DNA of 40,508 nt from Deltaproteobacteria bacterium (GCA_021822005.1 JAJZSH010000004.1:1-40508), one strand, 5' to 3'; counted from the stretch's first letter, positions 1-8,460 are shown. Program-made: numbers and translations. Notes: generated from the letters alone by a model not told the origin.

Positions 1-2301
1 GCCGGACATGCCGGTGGCGTTAGCCGTGGCGGTGGTGCCGCCGTACTCGGTGAACAGCGCGGTGATGTTGGCATCGGTTACGCCGCTGGTCAATGCCATG
101 GCGCCCGTCAATGTGCCGTTGCCGATGTTGCCGGCAAAGGCGGCCAGGGCGGTCAATGCTGCCGCGTCCAGGCCGTCCAGAGCACCGGTGATGCCGGTGG
201 CGGAGATCTTGCCAGTGACCAGGGCGCCAATCTGGGCAGCGGACATGCCGCTGATGACGGCGGTGACGGTAGTGCCGGTGTACTTGGCGAACAACGCCGC
301 GATGTCGGCAGTGGCAACGGCGCTGGTCAGTGGCAAAGCACCGCTAATGCCACCTGCCGCTATGTTGGCAATGTTGGTCACCAGATGACCCACTTCGGTT
401 GCCGTAGCACCCGTGGCCACTACGGTAGCGCCAGTGGCCTTGCTCAGCAGACCCGAGGTCACGGCGTCAGTGATGGCAGCATCGTTCAGCGCCAGAGACG
501 TCAGGTTGGTGATGCCTCCCGCCGCGACTTTGGCAATACCCGTATTAACTGTTGCCAAATTGGCAGTCGAAGCACCGGTGGCATTAATTGTTGCCGAAGC
601 ATCAGCCAGTTTCGTGGACAGGCCTGCTACTGCAAACGTGGCAGCGGTTAGCGTTACAGCTGGAACACCACCCGCAGCGACAGTGGCTATTGCAGGACTG
701 GGCGTTGCCACGATCCCGCCACGGGTGAAGGTCAGGTTTGTCCCATCAGTTGTCAATGTAACAGCGCCCGTCGCTGTACCGCCGAAGCTCAGAACACCGC
801 CAGTGTTAGTCACCGTAAAAGTCGTGACCGGGGTACTATCGGCCGGCGGTGTGACAGGTGTAGTCATTACCGGCACCGTCGCGGTCAAATCCCCCCCCAC
901 CGCTGCCGTAACCGCCGTATCAAGAGCCGTGCCGGTAAAACTGCTCACCGTACTGGCGATGCTGCCTGCAGCCATTCCGGTCTGCAGCGAATCCGCCATC
1001 GCGCCCTGCACCACGATCTGCACCCTGGCGATCTGCGACAAAGCTGCGGTGAAGTCGGTGGGGTTGGCTGCCATGGCGGCATCGACCTTGGTGTTGGCGC
1101 TGGACATGACGCTGGCGATGTTGTCCAGGGAGGCGTTTACCGCCGTGGTTGCGCCGGTCGAGGTGGCCGTGGCGGCTTCGGTCATCACGCTTTTCAGGGT
1201 CGCGGTCTGCGTCAGGTCGACGGTGGTGGTCGCGGCGGCAAAATTGTTGGCCAGAGCCGTGGCCATCGTGGCCATGGCGTCCGTGGCCGAGGTGGCGCTC
1301 GATGCGCCCTGAATGACGGAGACGCCCTGCACCAGGATGTTGGCGACCTTAGCCGCAGCGGCCTGCACTTGCGCGGCAACGGTCTTGTCCGCCGTGGTGC
1401 CGCTGCCGACCGCAACGCTGATGGCATCCAGGGTTTGAAGATTAACCGTGGCGGGCAGCCCCAGCGCGGTCAGCACTTGGGTTTGCGCTGCCGCAATGGA
1501 AGTCGCCTTGCCCGAATCCACCATGGATTGCATCACGGTGGTGAGGGGGTTGACCATTCCCGATCCGTCGGGGGCGGTCATCATGCCGGTGAATGCCAGA
1601 TTGGTGGCGATATCGGTGCCGCCGCTGGCGATGAGTTTGCCGGTGGCGCCTTGCAAGGTGAAGGCGCCATTGGCATCGGTGGTGGCCTTGGCTTCGCCCG
1701 CGTTCCAGACGCCGTTGCCGTTGGCGTCGGCGAAGACAGTGGCATCCTTGATGTAGCCGTCGGCCAGTTTGCCGGTGGTGGTGCTGGCGGCCACCACAGA
1801 GGCAACGGAAGTGGCCATGGCCGCATTGGCAGCGCTCATAGAGGTCGTGGTATGGAGAACCGCGGATACGGCGGTGCGGGCGGCGGTAGCCGCGGCGGTT
1901 CCAACGTAGCCGGCAACCTCCGCCGGAGTATCCAGGGCAGCGGTGAAGTCCGTGGCGTAGGATACCCGGTTGTTGATGGTGGTGATATCATCGTTCAGGG
2001 CGTTGGCCTGCATGGTATCGACCAGCGAGCTCACGGTTTCGCGGCCGGCGTTGAATTCCGCCACCCAGTAGGCCTTGCCGACCGTATCCGAGGCGCGGCC
2101 AAGGAGGTTCTGGTAGACCTGCTCGACCCGCTGGTCAGCGGTCATGCCGGAGTAAAGCGTCGCATATTCGTTGCTGGCGGCAAAACCGGCTTTCATGGTT
2201 GCGGCATCCTGAGTCTGCCAGTAGGCAAGCCCTGCGGTATCGGCAGGACGGCCAAAATATGCCAGATATGCCTTTTGTACATCAGCAGAAGAAACAGCCA
2301 T
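1..2301 (-). CDS. DUF4214 repeat protein, S-layer/adhesin-like (3' end beyond window)
   Basis: The frame is open from the ATG at 2301 to the window edge (at least 767 codons); GAGGAG lies 9 bases upstream of the ATG. Residues about 8-75 carry two DUF4214-type units (AYLAYFGRPADTAGLAYW and VYQNLLGRASDTVGKAYW). A calcium-binding-like FADANGNGVWNAGE segment lies near nt 1705-1750. The rest is Ala/Thr/Val-rich. Near the window start, related units (ALFxxYxGTTxTA...GMS) recur at nt 1-60 and 238-297, a 79-residue period, with a weaker third copy near nt 410-456. No N-terminal Sec signal is visible, which fits type I-secreted S-layer-like proteins with DUF4214, but the C terminus needed to test this is missing. 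Surface or extracellular location is inference. Long open frames on the other strand here are compositional shadows. Confidence 0.8.
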   Translation of the reverse strand, partial: MAVSSADVQKAYLAYFGRPADTAGLAYWQTQDAATMKAGFAASNEYATLYSGMTADQRVEQVYQNLLGRASDTVGKAYWVAEFNAGRETVSSLVDTMQANALNDDITTINNRVSYATDFTAALDTPAEVAGYVGTAAATAARTAVSAVLHTTTSMSAANAAMATSVASVVAASTTTGKLADGYIKDATVFADANGNGVWNAGEAKATTDANGAFTLQGATGKLIASGGTDIATNLAFTGMMTAPDGSGMVNPLTTVMQSMVDSGKATSIAAAQTQVLTALGLPATVNLQTLDAISVAVGSGTTADKTVAAQVQAAAAKVANILVQGVSVIQGASSATSATDAMATMATALANNFAAATTTVDLTQTATLKSVMTEAATATSTGATTAVNASLDNIASVMSSANTKVDAAMAANPTDFTAALSQIARVQIVVQGAMADSLQTGMAAGSIASTVSSFTGTALDTAVTAAVGGDLTATVPVMTTPVTPPADSTPVTTFTVTNTGGVLSFGGTATGAVTLTTDGTNLTFTRGGIVATPSPAIATVAAGGVPAVTLTAATFAVAGLSTKLADASATINATGASTANLATVNTGIAKVAAGGITNLTSLALNDAAITDAVTSGLLSKATGATVVATGATATEVGHLVTNIANIAAGGISGALPLTSAVATADIAALFAKYTGTTVTAVISGMSAAQIGALVTGKISATGITGALDGLDAAALTALAAFAGNIGNGTLTGAMALTSGVTDANITALFTEYGGTTATANATGMSG

Positions 2302-2401
2302 GACTTTTTCTCCTCATTTCAATTATTGAATAAACATACCACTATGCCGTTCAGCAATAGTGGAGACCAAATCGTTCACGCCGCAAGTTGTTTTTCGTAG
2401 T

Positions 2402-2549
2402 TAGTGTCCGTCCGGAAACGAGCAATTTCGTTCGAGAGCAAGGCGCGAGGGAGACGAAAAAGCGGAGCGTACATTATGGTACGTGAGCATTTTTCGACGA
2501 CTGAGCAACGCGGCAATCGGGCGAAAGGGCCGTTTCCGGATGGACACTA
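2402..2549. mobile_element. 148-bp MITE-like element, copy 1
   Basis: The ends are 18-bp inverted repeats: TAGTGTCCGTCCGGAAAC at 2402-2419 and its complement with one mismatch at 2532-2549. The element holds no gene. A near-identical copy of exactly the same length lies inverted at 26060-26207, and one bare end occurs at 30760-30777. TA at both outer ends would fit insertion at a TA dinucleotide with TA duplication, as in IS630/Tc1-like elements, but the parent transposon is not identified. It sits about 100 bp upstream of the DUF4214 gene start and could affect that gene's promoter. Confidence 0.85.
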
Positions 2550-2670
2550 GTTATGGTACGTGGCCATCTCCAATACTTATGATAATAGATCTTTAAAAAT
2601 ATCTTATGCATTCAGTTTTATTGTCAATACGTAAAAAATACGGATACCGAAAAATAATATTAGGGCCATC

Positions 2671-2716
2671 GTTTTCCGGCTAGTTTTTTGCATTCTGCAA
2701 TTTTCTAACCGGACAA
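2671..2716. repeat. Short palindrome, related to ends at 8461 and 8647
   Basis: An imperfect palindrome with CCGGCTAG on the left and CTAACCGG on the right, centred on TTGCATTCTGCAA. The right arm TGCAATTTTCTAACCGGACA nearly matches the motif at 8647-8666 and, inverted, the motif at 8461-8482. It lies immediately downstream of the 2729-3034 gene (minus strand) in an AT-rich 180-bp stretch after the MITE, so it could form a terminator-like hairpin, but no clear U-run follows. Confidence 0.5.
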
Positions 2717-2728
2717 CGCGGACGAACC

Positions 2729-3034
2729 TTACTCGTCAAGCTCGGGCAACGGCTCCCCCCAATCGTCATCCTCCGGATTTTCTGTCTGGCAACAGGCCTG
2801 GGCATCATCGTCCTGATCAGCCAGATCATCGAACAGCCTCACTTCGTCTGGTGGGGCAATGGCGGCAAGATCGGCCTCGTGCCAGGCTTCAAGGGTGATT
2901 TCTTCTGTTGCCCCATCGTCATGCTGGAGTTCCACAATCCCTTCATCCTCGTCAACGGTAACCACGAAGAAGCGGGCGCCATCCTCGATGGCCTCGTACC
3001 AGTTTCCCTCAACGGGTTCAGTGTCGGTCGGCAT
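2729..3034 (-). CDS. Small acidic protein, DUF6763-like, function unknown
   Basis: Encodes about 101 residues from ATG 3034 (MPTDTEPVEGNWYE). A longer in-frame start (TTG at 3085) would overlap the upstream SAP gene and is less likely. The core has the pattern NWYE..DG..FxVVxVDEDEGxVELQ followed by a Glu/Asp-rich tail that contains a Cys-Cys pair. This resembles short proteobacterial proteins of the DUF6763 type, which have no known function; that assignment is from memory of the pattern. The strong acidity suggests a cytoplasmic binding partner rather than an enzyme. It lies 35 bases after the SAP gene and is probably cotranscribed with it. No catalytic motif is visible. Confidence 0.7.
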   Translation of the reverse strand: MPTDTEPVEGNWYEAIEDGARFFVVTVDEDEGIVELQHDDGATEEITLEAWHEADLAAIAPPDEVRLFDDLADQDDDAQACCQTENPEDDDWGEPLPELDE

Positions 3035-3069
3035 GGGTTTTTCCGTCCGGGCCGGGGAGGAGCAAGGTG

Positions 3070-3252
3070 TTACATGAACAGGCAATCCTCCCGCCAGCAG
3101 CAGTCTTCCTGGCTGCAGTGTTCCAGGGCCGAGCCAAAACAGGGGAAGTTGCCTTCTTTTTCCTGGATGGCGCGGATGAGATCCTCTTTTTTCATCTTGC
3201 CGGGCCTGATGCCAAGATCTTGTGCCTTTGCTTTGATGTCGAGCATTTTCAT
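3070..3252 (-). CDS. SAP-domain small protein with Cys-rich C terminus
   Basis: Encodes 60 residues from ATG 3252, preceded by ACGGAGG at good spacing. Residues 1-30 (MKMLDIKAKAQDLGIRPGKM, then KKEDLIRAIQ) match the SAP / Rho N-terminal helix-extension-helix, a putative nucleic-acid-binding motif. Residues 36-58 contain four Cys in the pattern C-x8-C-x4-CC..., ending CCWREDCLFM, which could bind metal. Small SAP proteins of this form recur in sulfate reducers and Geobacter relatives (recollection). It lies between the universal stress protein gene and the acidic protein gene on the same strand. Function is unknown; a DNA- or RNA-binding accessory role is inference. Confidence 0.8.
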   Translation of the reverse strand: MKMLDIKAKAQDLGIRPGKMKKEDLIRAIQEKEGNFPCFGSALEHCSQEDCCWREDCLFM

Positions 3253-3298
3253 GGAAAACCTCCGTGGGTATTGGGAATGATGCTGGGAATCCGTATCG

Positions 3299-3745
3299 TC
3301 AAATGCAGGGATTCATGCTGAGCACAGGGCATTTGGCGGTTTTGATCACCCGCTCGGTAACGCTGCCGAACAGGGCTTTTTCCACCCCTTTGCAGGTCTG
3401 GGTGCCGATCATGATCAGGTCGCAGCCTTCGGCCTCGGCGTGGCGGACGATCTCTCGAGGGACATTGCCGTTGAGCACCGCGCTTGCATGGGGGATGTCC
3501 TTTGCCATGTTCTCGTCGATGAATTCCGCCATCTTGCGTTTGGCCCGCTCGAGCAGGTCTTTTTCCAGATTTTCCAGCGGCAGGTGGGGCACCGCAAAAC
3601 CAGCATAGGCATCAAGGCTTTCCACCACAAAAACCACTTCGATGGCCGCCCCGAATTTGCGGGCGATCATGGTGGCGGATTGCAGAACTCTGTTTGAATG
3701 TTCGGAAAAATCCGTGGGGACCAGAATTTTTTTGATGCCGTTCAT
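3299..3745 (-). CDS. Universal stress protein, UspA family
   Basis: Encodes 148 residues from ATG 3745, with GGGAGG upstream. The single Usp domain starts with KKILVPTDFSEHS (Asp12 is the usual nucleotide-contacting acid). The C-terminal loop G114-TQTCKGVEKALFG-S128 corresponds to the ATP-binding G-x2-G-x9-G-S motif. The second Gly of the motif is Thr here, so ATP binding may be weakened. The strand then ends in the usual CPVLS. The protein is cytoplasmic and probably dimeric. It is the first gene of a likely minus-strand transcript with the SAP and acidic protein genes. Family is certain; the stress it answers to cannot be read from sequence. Confidence 0.93.
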   Translation of the reverse strand: MNGIKKILVPTDFSEHSNRVLQSATMIARKFGAAIEVVFVVESLDAYAGFAVPHLPLENLEKDLLERAKRKMAEFIDENMAKDIPHASAVLNGNVPREIVRHAEAEGCDLIMIGTQTCKGVEKALFGSVTERVIKTAKCPVLSMNPCI

Positions 3746-4011
3746 GGACGAGCCTCCCTTGGAAAGAAATGTTGGAACAGTCTGGCGGATGCCTCATGTT
3801 TACAGGGAAAAGCATGATGCGTGCCATGGCGGATGGAGAGTCTGGTTTTTCAATAGGGGCAGCGCCTTTCTCTCATCCTGGTTCCGAGGGCCGCGCAACC
3901 GGTTCGCAAAAAATCGAAAAAAAATGGCAAAATCCAAAAACAGAAAACAGGCGCCCGAAAAAAAGCTTTTCCTTTTTGCCGGGCCAAGGGCGGGAATTCC
4001 GGGGGGTAGCC

Positions 4012-4350
4012 TCATGGCCTGGTGTTTTCCACCACAAAGGGGGTGCTGCGTATGGCAATGCTTTTCTTCTTGACCCAGATTCTGGCCGTGGGAATCACCT
4101 CGCCGTCCATGGTGACGATGTTGGCCAGCTCCTCAACGTAGGAGATATCCGGGGTGTTGAATTCATAATAAAAGGTGTTGTCGCTGTAGGGATCGACCAC
4201 CAGAATGATTTTCTGCGGGTTGGCCGGATGTTTCTGGGGCGCGCCGGAAAAGGCGATGTGGGTGTCGCGCAACCGTTTTTCATCGTTGGGGCGCTGGTAC
4301 ACCTGGAGTTCAAAACGAATTACCGCCTGGGGGAAATTGGAGAGGGGCAT
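4012..4350 (-). CDS. Conserved protein of unknown function (about 112 aa)
   Basis: ATG 4350 is chosen because AGAGGT sits 6 bases upstream; an in-frame GTG at 4365 would place that Shine-Dalgarno inside the gene. Residues show a conserved-looking core: NPQKIILVVDPYSDNTFYYE, FNTPDISYVEEL, a short MDGEV turn, then ARIWVKKKSIAIRSTPFVV. I recall homologues in sulfate reducers and Geobacter labelled inorganic pyrophosphatase Ppa, but no canonical family I or II pyrophosphatase metal motif is visible, so that label should not be trusted without biochemistry. No signal peptide or membrane segment is present. Bases 3746-4011 between this gene and usp hold no gene that I can support. Confidence 0.7.
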   Translation of the reverse strand: MPLSNFPQAVIRFELQVYQRPNDEKRLRDTHIAFSGAPQKHPANPQKIILVVDPYSDNTFYYEFNTPDISYVEELANIVTMDGEVIPTARIWVKKKSIAIRSTPFVVENTRP

Positions 4351-4485
4351 GGCTGACCTCTGCACCGTATGTTGATCGCCTTGTCGGCAACAACCGTATC
4401 GAAGCGCTTACTTCATAGTATACAGATTCTCCGGGGTGAATCAAAAAATAATCTGATTACCACTAATCTTCAGCCAGTTTTTTCC

Positions 4486-4511
4486 GTCATTCCGGCTTTC
4501 GCCGGAATGAC
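4486..4511. repeat. REP-like palindrome
   Basis: Perfect 11-bp arms (GTCATTCCGGC and GCCGGAATGAC) around a TTTC loop. The same half-unit occurs at 17020. This is the common interspersed palindrome family found between genes in many proteobacteria. It lies in the gap 4351-4613, which otherwise holds no supportable gene. Confidence 0.8.
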
Positions 4512-4613
4512 TTATTCGCAAGTGAGCCATTGATACAAAGCACGCATGATCAACTGGTTGACGCATGGCACCCGCGTGCTGGCTGAAATTCGATGGCAAT
4601 CAGATTCTTCATT

Positions 4614-5120
4614 CTACATTCTTAACTTTTCACTCTCTTCCCCTACCCACTCCTCGACCTCCGCCGGGGATGGCATCCGTCCGGCGCATTTCACCGTGCC
4701 GTTGATGATCAGGGCCGGGGTTTTTGTTACCCCGAACCGCCAGATCTCATCCAGATCGTGCACCGACTCCATGTCGGCGGCCAGACCGAATTTCTGCAGG
4801 GCCTCAAAGAGCATGGCGCTGAGTGTGTTGCAGGTCACGCAACCGGAGCCCAGCACCCGGATGGTGAGGATTCCCGGCTCGGCGCCCTGTATCCCCTGGC
4901 GACGGCGGTATTCGGCGCGCAAGGCCTCGCGGTAGACCGGTTCCGCCGTCAATGGGACGTAATTTTTTCTGGCAATGGCGGCAAAAAGAAAATCCACCGC
5001 CTCCTCTTCCTGCATCTGTCCGGTCAGGGCCTTGTTCAGGGCCTGGTCGAGGCCGATCAGCCCGACATTGGCCGCGCCGATTCGGATGGTCCGGGGCGTG
5101 GGTCTGTCCTGGTTTTGCAT
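4614..5120 (-). CDS. Thioredoxin-fold redox protein with CVTC active site
   Basis: Encodes 168 residues from ATG 5120. The C-terminal half (about 84-165) is a small thioredoxin/glutaredoxin-like domain of the redox-active disulfide type: strand ILTIRVLGSG, active site C94-V-T-C97, and cis-proline loop VTKTPALIING around Pro135. This compact form resembles archaeal/bacterial MTH895/TM0996-type proteins. The N-terminal 80 residues (IGAANVGLIGLDQALNKAL...) are an extra helical domain that I do not recognise. The protein is cytoplasmic; no signal peptide is seen. The upstream Shine-Dalgarno is weak (AGAGAAA). It is followed on the same strand, at 31 bases upstream, by the large EndoQ-UvrD gene, so the two may be cotranscribed. 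The redox partner is unknown. Confidence 0.85.
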   Translation of the reverse strand: MQNQDRPTPRTIRIGAANVGLIGLDQALNKALTGQMQEEEAVDFLFAAIARKNYVPLTAEPVYREALRAEYRRRQGIQGAEPGILTIRVLGSGCVTCNTLSAMLFEALQKFGLAADMESVHDLDEIWRFGVTKTPALIINGTVKCAGRMPSPAEVEEWVGEESEKLRM

Positions 5121-5151
5121 GGGATTTCTCTTTTTAAAAGATCAGGCGCAC

Positions 5152-8100
5152 TTAAAAAAGTTGCAGCTGCCGACCGCCGGCATTCCGTCGTTTGGCCAGG
5201 GGCTGGTCAGCCTCGCTCAGCAGGGAGGCCGGAATTTCCTGGATAAACCGGGAGGCGCGGCGGTCGGCTGTCCGGTTGAAGATGGTGCGGCTTGCGGCAC
5301 CGCTTAAAACCAGGCTTTCCCGCGCCCTGGTCATGGCAACATAGAGGAGGCGGCGTTCTTCTTCCACATCGCTGTGCAGGTTGGCAATGGTGCAGGGGAG
5401 GATATCCTCTTCAAGTCCGGCCAGAAAGACCACCGGGAACTCCAACCCCTTGGCGGCATGCATGGTCATGAGGGCCACGGCTTCGGCCCGTTCATCGTAG
5501 ATGGTGGCCCGGGCGTTTTGTCTGAGGTGTTCGCAAAAAGCCTGGAGATTGTTGCCAAAGGCGTTGGCCAGGTGGAGCAGGCGCAAGGCCTCTGGTCCCT
5601 GGGGATTGATGCCCAGTCCGGGCATGGCCTCGGCCAGGGGGTGGGCAAGGCCCTGTTCCGCCGCCTTGCGGAAATTTTTGAGGGTTTCGCCCATCGCCCG
5701 GATGGTTGTTGCCGTGCTGGCTGGGAGGGCAAGGGTGAGCGCCTCGCCATAAAAATCAGGGCAACGCAAGGGGAGTTTTTTTTCCAGGAGGGAGATGGTT
5801 GCCGCTCCGACCCCCGGAAGGGTTGCAATCAGCAGGAGATGCTCGCTTAAGCTCGCGTCCGCCGCGCCGGCCAACAGAAAATGGCAGGCGATTTTCAGGG
5901 CGGGCTTCAGGTAAAAGGGAGTGGCGCCAACGAGCTGGAAGGGGATGCCTTTGCGGTGCAAGGCTTCGGCAATGGGTTCGGCCATCTGGCTGAGCCGGTA
6001 GAGAACGGCGAAGTCGGCAAAGCTTCGGGCCTGGCCGCCGCTCCGGCCCGTATGCCGGGAAAGGCTGCTGATGCCGCCCAACCCCTCTTCGATGCGCCGC
6101 ACGATAAATTCCGCCTCGGCCTGGGCGCTTGGAGCCTGATGCCATTCGATGGGAGCCGCGCTGGTGCTTTCGGCAACAAGCTGGGTGTCGCCGCTCTGCC
6201 GGTTGTGGCGGATGAGGGCGGCCGCGCCATCGATAATGGCCGGGGCTGAACGGTAGTTGCGGATCAGGGCCAGGGTGGTGACGCCCGGCTTTTCGCGGAA
6301 CCGCTGAAACAAGGTGAGGTCGCTGCCGCGAAAGCCGTAAATGGCCTGGTTGGGGTCGCCGATGGCGAATACCCGCGCCTGAACGCCAAGCAGCAGGACC
6401 AGCTGGTACTGGGGATGGTTGAGATCCTGAAATTCGTCAACAAAGAGATGGGCCACCCGGCCACTGACCTGCCCGGCAAAGGCGGGGTCGCGGCTAAGGC
6501 GCTCCACACACCGGGGGATGACCAGATCAAGATCAATAGCCTGGTTCGGCGTAAGCGAGGCGAGATAGCGCTGGAGGAGATCCGGCAGGGCGGCGCCGGT
6601 GGGGAGCGTCCCCCGGTTCAGCTGGTCAACGTGGGCGGCCAGTTGTTTTTTGAGGATATGGTGATCGGCCCGGGGCAAAGCAGGGAAGGCCTTGCGCAGA
6701 TAGAGGTCGCGGTCATCCTCGCCGATGACCATGAGATCGGGGTTTTCTTTGCGCAACAGGGCCAGGCAATAGCCATGGAAGGTGCCCACGAAGATGGGTT
6801 GGGCTGCCTCGCCGAGATCACGCTCCAGTCGTGCGTGCATCTCACGGGCTGCCCGGTTGGTGAAGGTGATGGCCACCATCTCTTCGGGACGGGCATTTTC
6901 CGCGGCCAGCAGATGTTCGATCCTGGCCACCAGGGTAAAGGTCTTGCCGGTGCCCGGCCCGGCAGCCACCAGGATGGTTTCGGCCCTGCTGGTGATGGCG
7001 GCCAGCTGTTCCGGATTGGGATTTCTCGGGGCCTGGGGCCTGTCTGCGGGCGGAGAAGGCTTTTTTTCAAGGGGCAGCGGGCCGCGTTCCTGTTTTCTGG
7101 GGGGCGGGCCTGTCTTTTTCCCGGCAAACAGGCTGATCTGTCCGGCCAGCTCCTCCCGCTCTCCTTTGGCAAAGACCCGGATCACGCCGAATTCTCCATC
7201 GTAGCCAGGGGTGCGGATGACCCTGCCCGCGCGGATGCGGGCCACCGCCTCGCCCAGCACCGGGGACATCCGGTTGATTTCGTCCACCGGCGTGTTGAGC
7301 AGCAGGTTGAACTCCGAACCGAAGCGGGCAATGACCCTGGAATACAGGGCCATCACCCCCTTGGTGGCAGGGCCTGCGCCGAGAATCTCGCCCAGCACCT
7401 CGGGCAGCGGGATAAGGCTGTGCACTGCGGGCGAGCCTGGCGGGTAGTACGGCTCTGTCCGTTCGGCCAGCTCCATGACCCGGTGCAGCACCCCCACGGT
7501 GAGGGGCTTGGAGCAGACCGGGCAGGTTGCCCCGATTTTTCTGGTTTCGGCCGGCTCAAGGCAGACCCGGCAGTTCCGGTGGCCGTCGCAATGGTATTTT
7601 CCCTCTTCCGGGTAGAATTCTATCGTTGCGGCAAAGGCCTCGGTCAGGGGATTTTTCAGGGCCTGCCTTAGAGCGAAAAAGTTGAAACCGGTGTCGAAGA
7701 TATTGGCCTCCCGGCCCAGCTTGCCGGGAGAATGGCAATCGGAATTGGAGATCAGGGCGAAGCGGTCCAGGGGTGGGATGAGCCGGTTCATGTCCGGGTC
7801 CGAGGAGAGGCCGGTTTCCAGGGCGAAGACATGCGGGCTGAGATCGCCGTAGCATTCCTCAATGGTGTCAAAGCCGGAGCGGGAGCCGAACAGGGAGAAC
7901 CACGGCGTCCAGATGTGGGCCGGAACCAGAAAGCCCTCCGGCGCCTTTTCGAGCAGGATTTCGAGCAGGTCGCGGGAGTCGAGGCCCAGGATGGGGCGGC
8001 CGTCGGACTCGATATTGCCGATGCCGGCCAGGACGCTGTTGATCCGTTCCGCCGAGGCGAAATCGGGCACATAGAGCAGGTTGTGAACCTTGCGCACTGC

Positions 8101-8403
8101 GCCATGCCGTTTATAGATGCTGCTGATTTCGGCGGTGAGCAGGAAGCGGCTGGGAAGAGCAACTGGTGTCACCTGCGGCAGGGCCGGCGGGATCGCCTCA
8201 TCCTTGAGCTTATAAAATCCCGGTTCGGCAGGGACAAGCTGCTCCTTGAGCTGACTGAACCAGCCGGGGTGGGTGAAGTCGCCGGTGCCGAGCAGATGGA
8301 TGCCCTTGACCCTGGCCCAGGCGGCGAGGCCTTGCAGGTTGCCGGCCTTGCTGGTCGCCCGGGAGAAGGGGGAATGGATGTGAAGATCAGCGATATAGCG
8401 CAT
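5152..8403 (-). CDS. EndoQ-like PHP nuclease fused to UvrD/Rep helicase
   Basis: Encodes 1083 residues. Residues 1-410 match the TIGR00375/endonuclease Q family, which nicks DNA 5' of deaminated bases: metal ligands in DLHIHSPFS (6-14), GTGDFTHPGW (39-48), AHIWTPWFSLFGSRSGFD (162-179), SDCHSPGKLG (221-230), and the zinc-binding Cys set C272, C278, C281, C294, C297. Residues 460-1083 are a superfamily 1A helicase: Walker A AAGPGTGKT (480-488), ITFTNRAAREM, DEFQD, GDPNQAIYGFRG, RNYRS, MTMHAAKGLEFPVV and LLYVAMTRA. A Pro-rich linker joins the two. QISLF (422-426) ends the nuclease part and QLQLF forms the extreme C terminus; both fit the bacterial beta-clamp-binding pentapeptide. Predicted role: clamp-guided nicking and unwinding at deaminated DNA. 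Family calls are firm; the coupled role is inference. Confidence 0.9.
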   Translation of the reverse strand: MRYIADLHIHSPFSRATSKAGNLQGLAAWARVKGIHLLGTGDFTHPGWFSQLKEQLVPAEPGFYKLKDEAIPPALPQVTPVALPSRFLLTAEISSIYKRHGAVRKVHNLLYVPDFASAERINSVLAGIGNIESDGRPILGLDSRDLLEILLEKAPEGFLVPAHIWTPWFSLFGSRSGFDTIEECYGDLSPHVFALETGLSSDPDMNRLIPPLDRFALISNSDCHSPGKLGREANIFDTGFNFFALRQALKNPLTEAFAATIEFYPEEGKYHCDGHRNCRVCLEPAETRKIGATCPVCSKPLTVGVLHRVMELAERTEPYYPPGSPAVHSLIPLPEVLGEILGAGPATKGVMALYSRVIARFGSEFNLLLNTPVDEINRMSPVLGEAVARIRAGRVIRTPGYDGEFGVIRVFAKGEREELAGQISLFAGKKTGPPPRKQERGPLPLEKKPSPPADRPQAPRNPNPEQLAAITSRAETILVAAGPGTGKTFTLVARIEHLLAAENARPEEMVAITFTNRAAREMHARLERDLGEAAQPIFVGTFHGYCLALLRKENPDLMVIGEDDRDLYLRKAFPALPRADHHILKKQLAAHVDQLNRGTLPTGAALPDLLQRYLASLTPNQAIDLDLVIPRCVERLSRDPAFAGQVSGRVAHLFVDEFQDLNHPQYQLVLLLGVQARVFAIGDPNQAIYGFRGSDLTLFQRFREKPGVTTLALIRNYRSAPAIIDGAAALIRHNRQSGDTQLVAESTSAAPIEWHQAPSAQAEAEFIVRRIEEGLGGISSLSRHTGRSGGQARSFADFAVLYRLSQMAEPIAEALHRKGIPFQLVGATPFYLKPALKIACHFLLAGAADASLSEHLLLIATLPGVGAATISLLEKKLPLRCPDFYGEALTLALPASTATTIRAMGETLKNFRKAAEQGLAHPLAEAMPGLGINPQGPEALRLLHLANAFGNNLQAFCEHLRQNARATIYDERAEAVALMTMHAAKGLEFPVVFLAGLEEDILPCTIANLHSDVEEERRLLYVAMTRARESLVLSGAASRTIFNRTADRRASRFIQEIPASLLSEADQPLAKRRNAGGRQLQLF

Positions 8404-8460
8404 TTTTTCGTTGCCGTTTTGAAAGCATATTCCGCAAAATCTGTGGGCAGAGGGTCAGTG

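Noticed and set aside
1369-2400. 343-codon plus-strand open frame
   Set aside because: Gly/His-rich nonsense product lying antisense to the DUF4214 gene; a shadow of GC-rich codons.
6415-7671. 418-codon plus-strand open frame
   Set aside because: Antisense to the EndoQ-UvrD gene, whose domain motifs are unambiguous; no ribosome site or family.
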